A stretch of DNA of 14,479 nucleotides from Baffinella frigidus. Its lineage: Eukaryota > Cryptophyceae > Cryptomonadales > Baffinellaceae. Under the pieces are notes generated by a model. It was not told the DNA's origin, did no database searches, and saw nothing but the letters and a program-made list of their open reading frames with translations. The position numbers were made by a program, and so were the translations under genes. Position 1 is the first letter of the stretch. Every line of letters starts with the position of its first letter. Of this stretch, positions 13,151-14,479 are shown piece after piece. The DNA lies in NCBI GenBank assembly GCA_026770585.1, contig MU646397.1, positions 137,207-151,685 of the forward strand. The letters run 5' to 3'.

Positions 13151-14479
13151 ATGCCGATCGGGCGGCTCACGCAGGAGCTGGTCTCAGAGATCGCGGCGTC
13201 GTACCCCGGGCTGCGCGTGCTGAACCTTGCTGGGAACGAGATTGAGCGCGTCGAGCACCTCGCGCCGCTCTCGACCCTGGAGAGCCTCTCCCTCGCGCGC
13301 AACCGCATGCAGGTCCCCTCCCCCCCGCCAACGATTCTAGTCTAGGGGATGCAGTCCCCAGGGATGATGCGCCAAGAACAGTGGGGTGGGGGCGACCGGT
13401 CAAGCAACACCCAGTGCCCTGCTCGCGCCGACCACTCTCTAACTTGAGCCACTCGCAGGTGCTCGAAAACCTCGGCGCCCTCCCGCTCCTCCATGAGCTC
13501 AACGCCGCGGGAAACTCCATCGCGCGCCTCTCCCTCCCACCCTCCCTCCTCCTCTCGCGCCTCGACCTCTCCGAGAACGCCCTCACCCTCGAGGACTTGG
13601 CGCCCCTCGCGCTCCTCCCCCTCCTCGCGCACCTCTCGCTCCGCGGCAACCCCGTCGCCTCCTCCCCCACCTACCGCGCGGACATCACCGCCCTCCTCCC
13701 CGCGCTCCTCACCCTCGATGGTCTCACATCCCTCTCCTCCTTCAAGACCTCCTCCTCCGAGGGCGCCGCGGGCGCCGCGCATCTCCCCCCGCCCCCCGAC
13801 GAGCCGGCAGGCGGGCGCGCGGCGGTGGGGTGTGGGTTTGAAGAGGAGCACGCCGCGGAGGAGGAGCAGGCGCGCCCGGCGCCGGTGCCCACCCCCCGCC
13901 CGCCCTCGTTCCCGGTCCACGCTCAGGGCCATGGCCTGGGCGACGAGGACGGCGGCGAGGAGGGGCCGTGCCGCGCGCCGATCCCCACGCCGCAGCCCGC
14001 CGCCGGGCGGGGCGCAGCGCCTGTCCGCGTCGAGAGGCGGGCGGAGGCCGGACAGGATGAGGATGATGCGGAGCGGGTGGTGGTGGTCTCCCCGGGGGGC
14101 GGCCCATCGTCTCCGTTGGACAATGAACCTCCTTCAGCCCCTCCTTCGGCGGCGCGGGTGCAGGCGCAGAGCGTGGGGGTCAACACGGAGCAGAGCGCGG
14201 GGAGCGCGTCGGTCGGGGTGAACACAGCACCCCCGCCGCGCGTGCTGGACGTGGGGGTGGGCGCCGCCACGCCGCTGGTGAGCGTCGCGGTCGGGGGGGG
14301 CGAGGACAGGAGGCTCGTGGACGTCGCCGTGGGGGGGGACGCGGCCGGGGGCGAGGTGGTGAGCGTGGGCGTCGGGGGTGGGCCGGGGGCGCACGCGTCG
14401 GCGAGCGTGGGGGTCAACACGGTGGAGGGCGTGGGGTGTGCGTCGGTCGGGGTGAACACGGCGGGGGCGCTCGGGGTGG
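13151..14479 (+). CDS. Leucine-rich-repeat (SDS22/LRRcap type) protein with SVGVNT-repeat tail, 3' end outside window
   Basis: Two exons are seen: 13151-13312 and 13459 to beyond the window end. The join CAG|GTGCTC keeps frame, and the second exon is open for all 340 remaining codons. Residues about 20-150 form successive LRRs (LRVLNLAGNEIERVEHLAPL, LESLSLARNRMQ, LHELNAAGNSIARL, LSRLDLSENALTLEDLAPL, LAHLSLRGNPVASS). They are followed by a YRADITALLPALLTLDG segment, the typical LRR C-terminal cap of SDS22-like proteins. The remainder is an Ala/Pro/Gly/Glu-rich, probably disordered tail with four SVGVNT motifs. The ATG at 13151 is chosen because an in-frame TGA lies at 13142-13144 and A stands at -3. 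An upstream exon cannot be excluded, since an AG|G precedes the ATG. GC3 is very high. LRRs of this class are usually protein-binding scaffolds and are common in axonemal and centrosomal proteins; that role here is inference only. Confidence 0.85.
13313..13458 (+). other. Spliceosomal intron of the LRR gene
   Basis: This 146-nt intron begins GTCCCCTCCC right after CAG and ends CACTCGCAG before GTG. A branch-point-like CTCTAAC lies at 13437-13443, 15-16 nt before the acceptor AG. Reading through it would give an in-frame stop soon after the donor (TAG in ATTCTAGTCTAG). Removing it joins two LRRs without a break. The weak donor (GTCCCC rather than GTRAGT) and the AG|G acceptor match the style of the minus-strand introns elsewhere in the window. 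Confidence 0.8.

Noticed and set aside
13493-14221. Long plus ORF rich in Ser/Pro/Arg, and minus ORFs at 13342-13932 and 13923-14459
   Set aside because: These are shadows of the LRR gene's second exon, which has a coherent LRR reading in a third frame open to the window end.
1-14479. tRNA, rRNA or bacterial operon features
   Set aside because: No cloverleaf with tRNA consensus blocks, no rRNA motifs, and no ribosome-binding-site-led gene series were seen.

Overview
This looks like nuclear DNA of a GC-rich unicellular eukaryote, most likely an alga. The evidence is dense interstitial repeats of the TTTAGGG type (the telomere unit of land plants, many green algae and dinoflagellates), strong GC3 bias in the coding pieces, spliceosomal introns (including apparent GC-AG introns and acceptors that are nearly always AG|G), and no bacterial gene organisation. 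I cannot name the lineage. Neither end of the window looks like a true telomere: the repeats are degenerate, scattered and interleaved with exons.

Right end (13151-14479, + strand): one clear gene. It encodes a leucine-rich-repeat protein of the SDS22/LRRcap type, with one 146-nt intron and a long disordered C-terminal tail that repeats the motif SVGVNT. It runs off the window.

The rest (about 84-12700) has no long credible ORF. Reading the minus strand for short splice-bounded pieces gives a consistent series of small exons, mostly 45-93 nt. Nearly all start at AG|G in phase 0 and end just before GT (rarely GC), and they encode charged, helix-prone or acidic peptides. Two junctions have unusual but matching phases (11424 to 10519, and 5993 to 5838). 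I interpret this as one very split minus-strand gene, or possibly two, divergent from the LRR gene. The product is not recognised. The introns consist of telomere-like repeats (CCCTAAA, CCCTACA, CCATAAA and CCCGAAA in the sense direction), homopolymer C tracts, microsatellites and many short inverted-repeat elements.

Three features stand out. (1) Most exons are accompanied by decayed partial copies: copies of the exon's 5' part with its acceptor lie upstream, and copies of its 3' part with its donor lie downstream. (2) Splice sites lie at the edges of telomere-like tracts and look derived from them. (3) One pair of paralogous exons differs by the presence or absence of a repeat-filled GC-AG intron flanked by a 5-bp direct repeat, which is what a recent intron gain would look like.

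A 552-bp inverted duplication (10629-11180 and 12536-13087, about 97% identical) brackets a 1.36-kb spacer beside the LRR gene. All exon calls are hand-read models without RNA or homology support.
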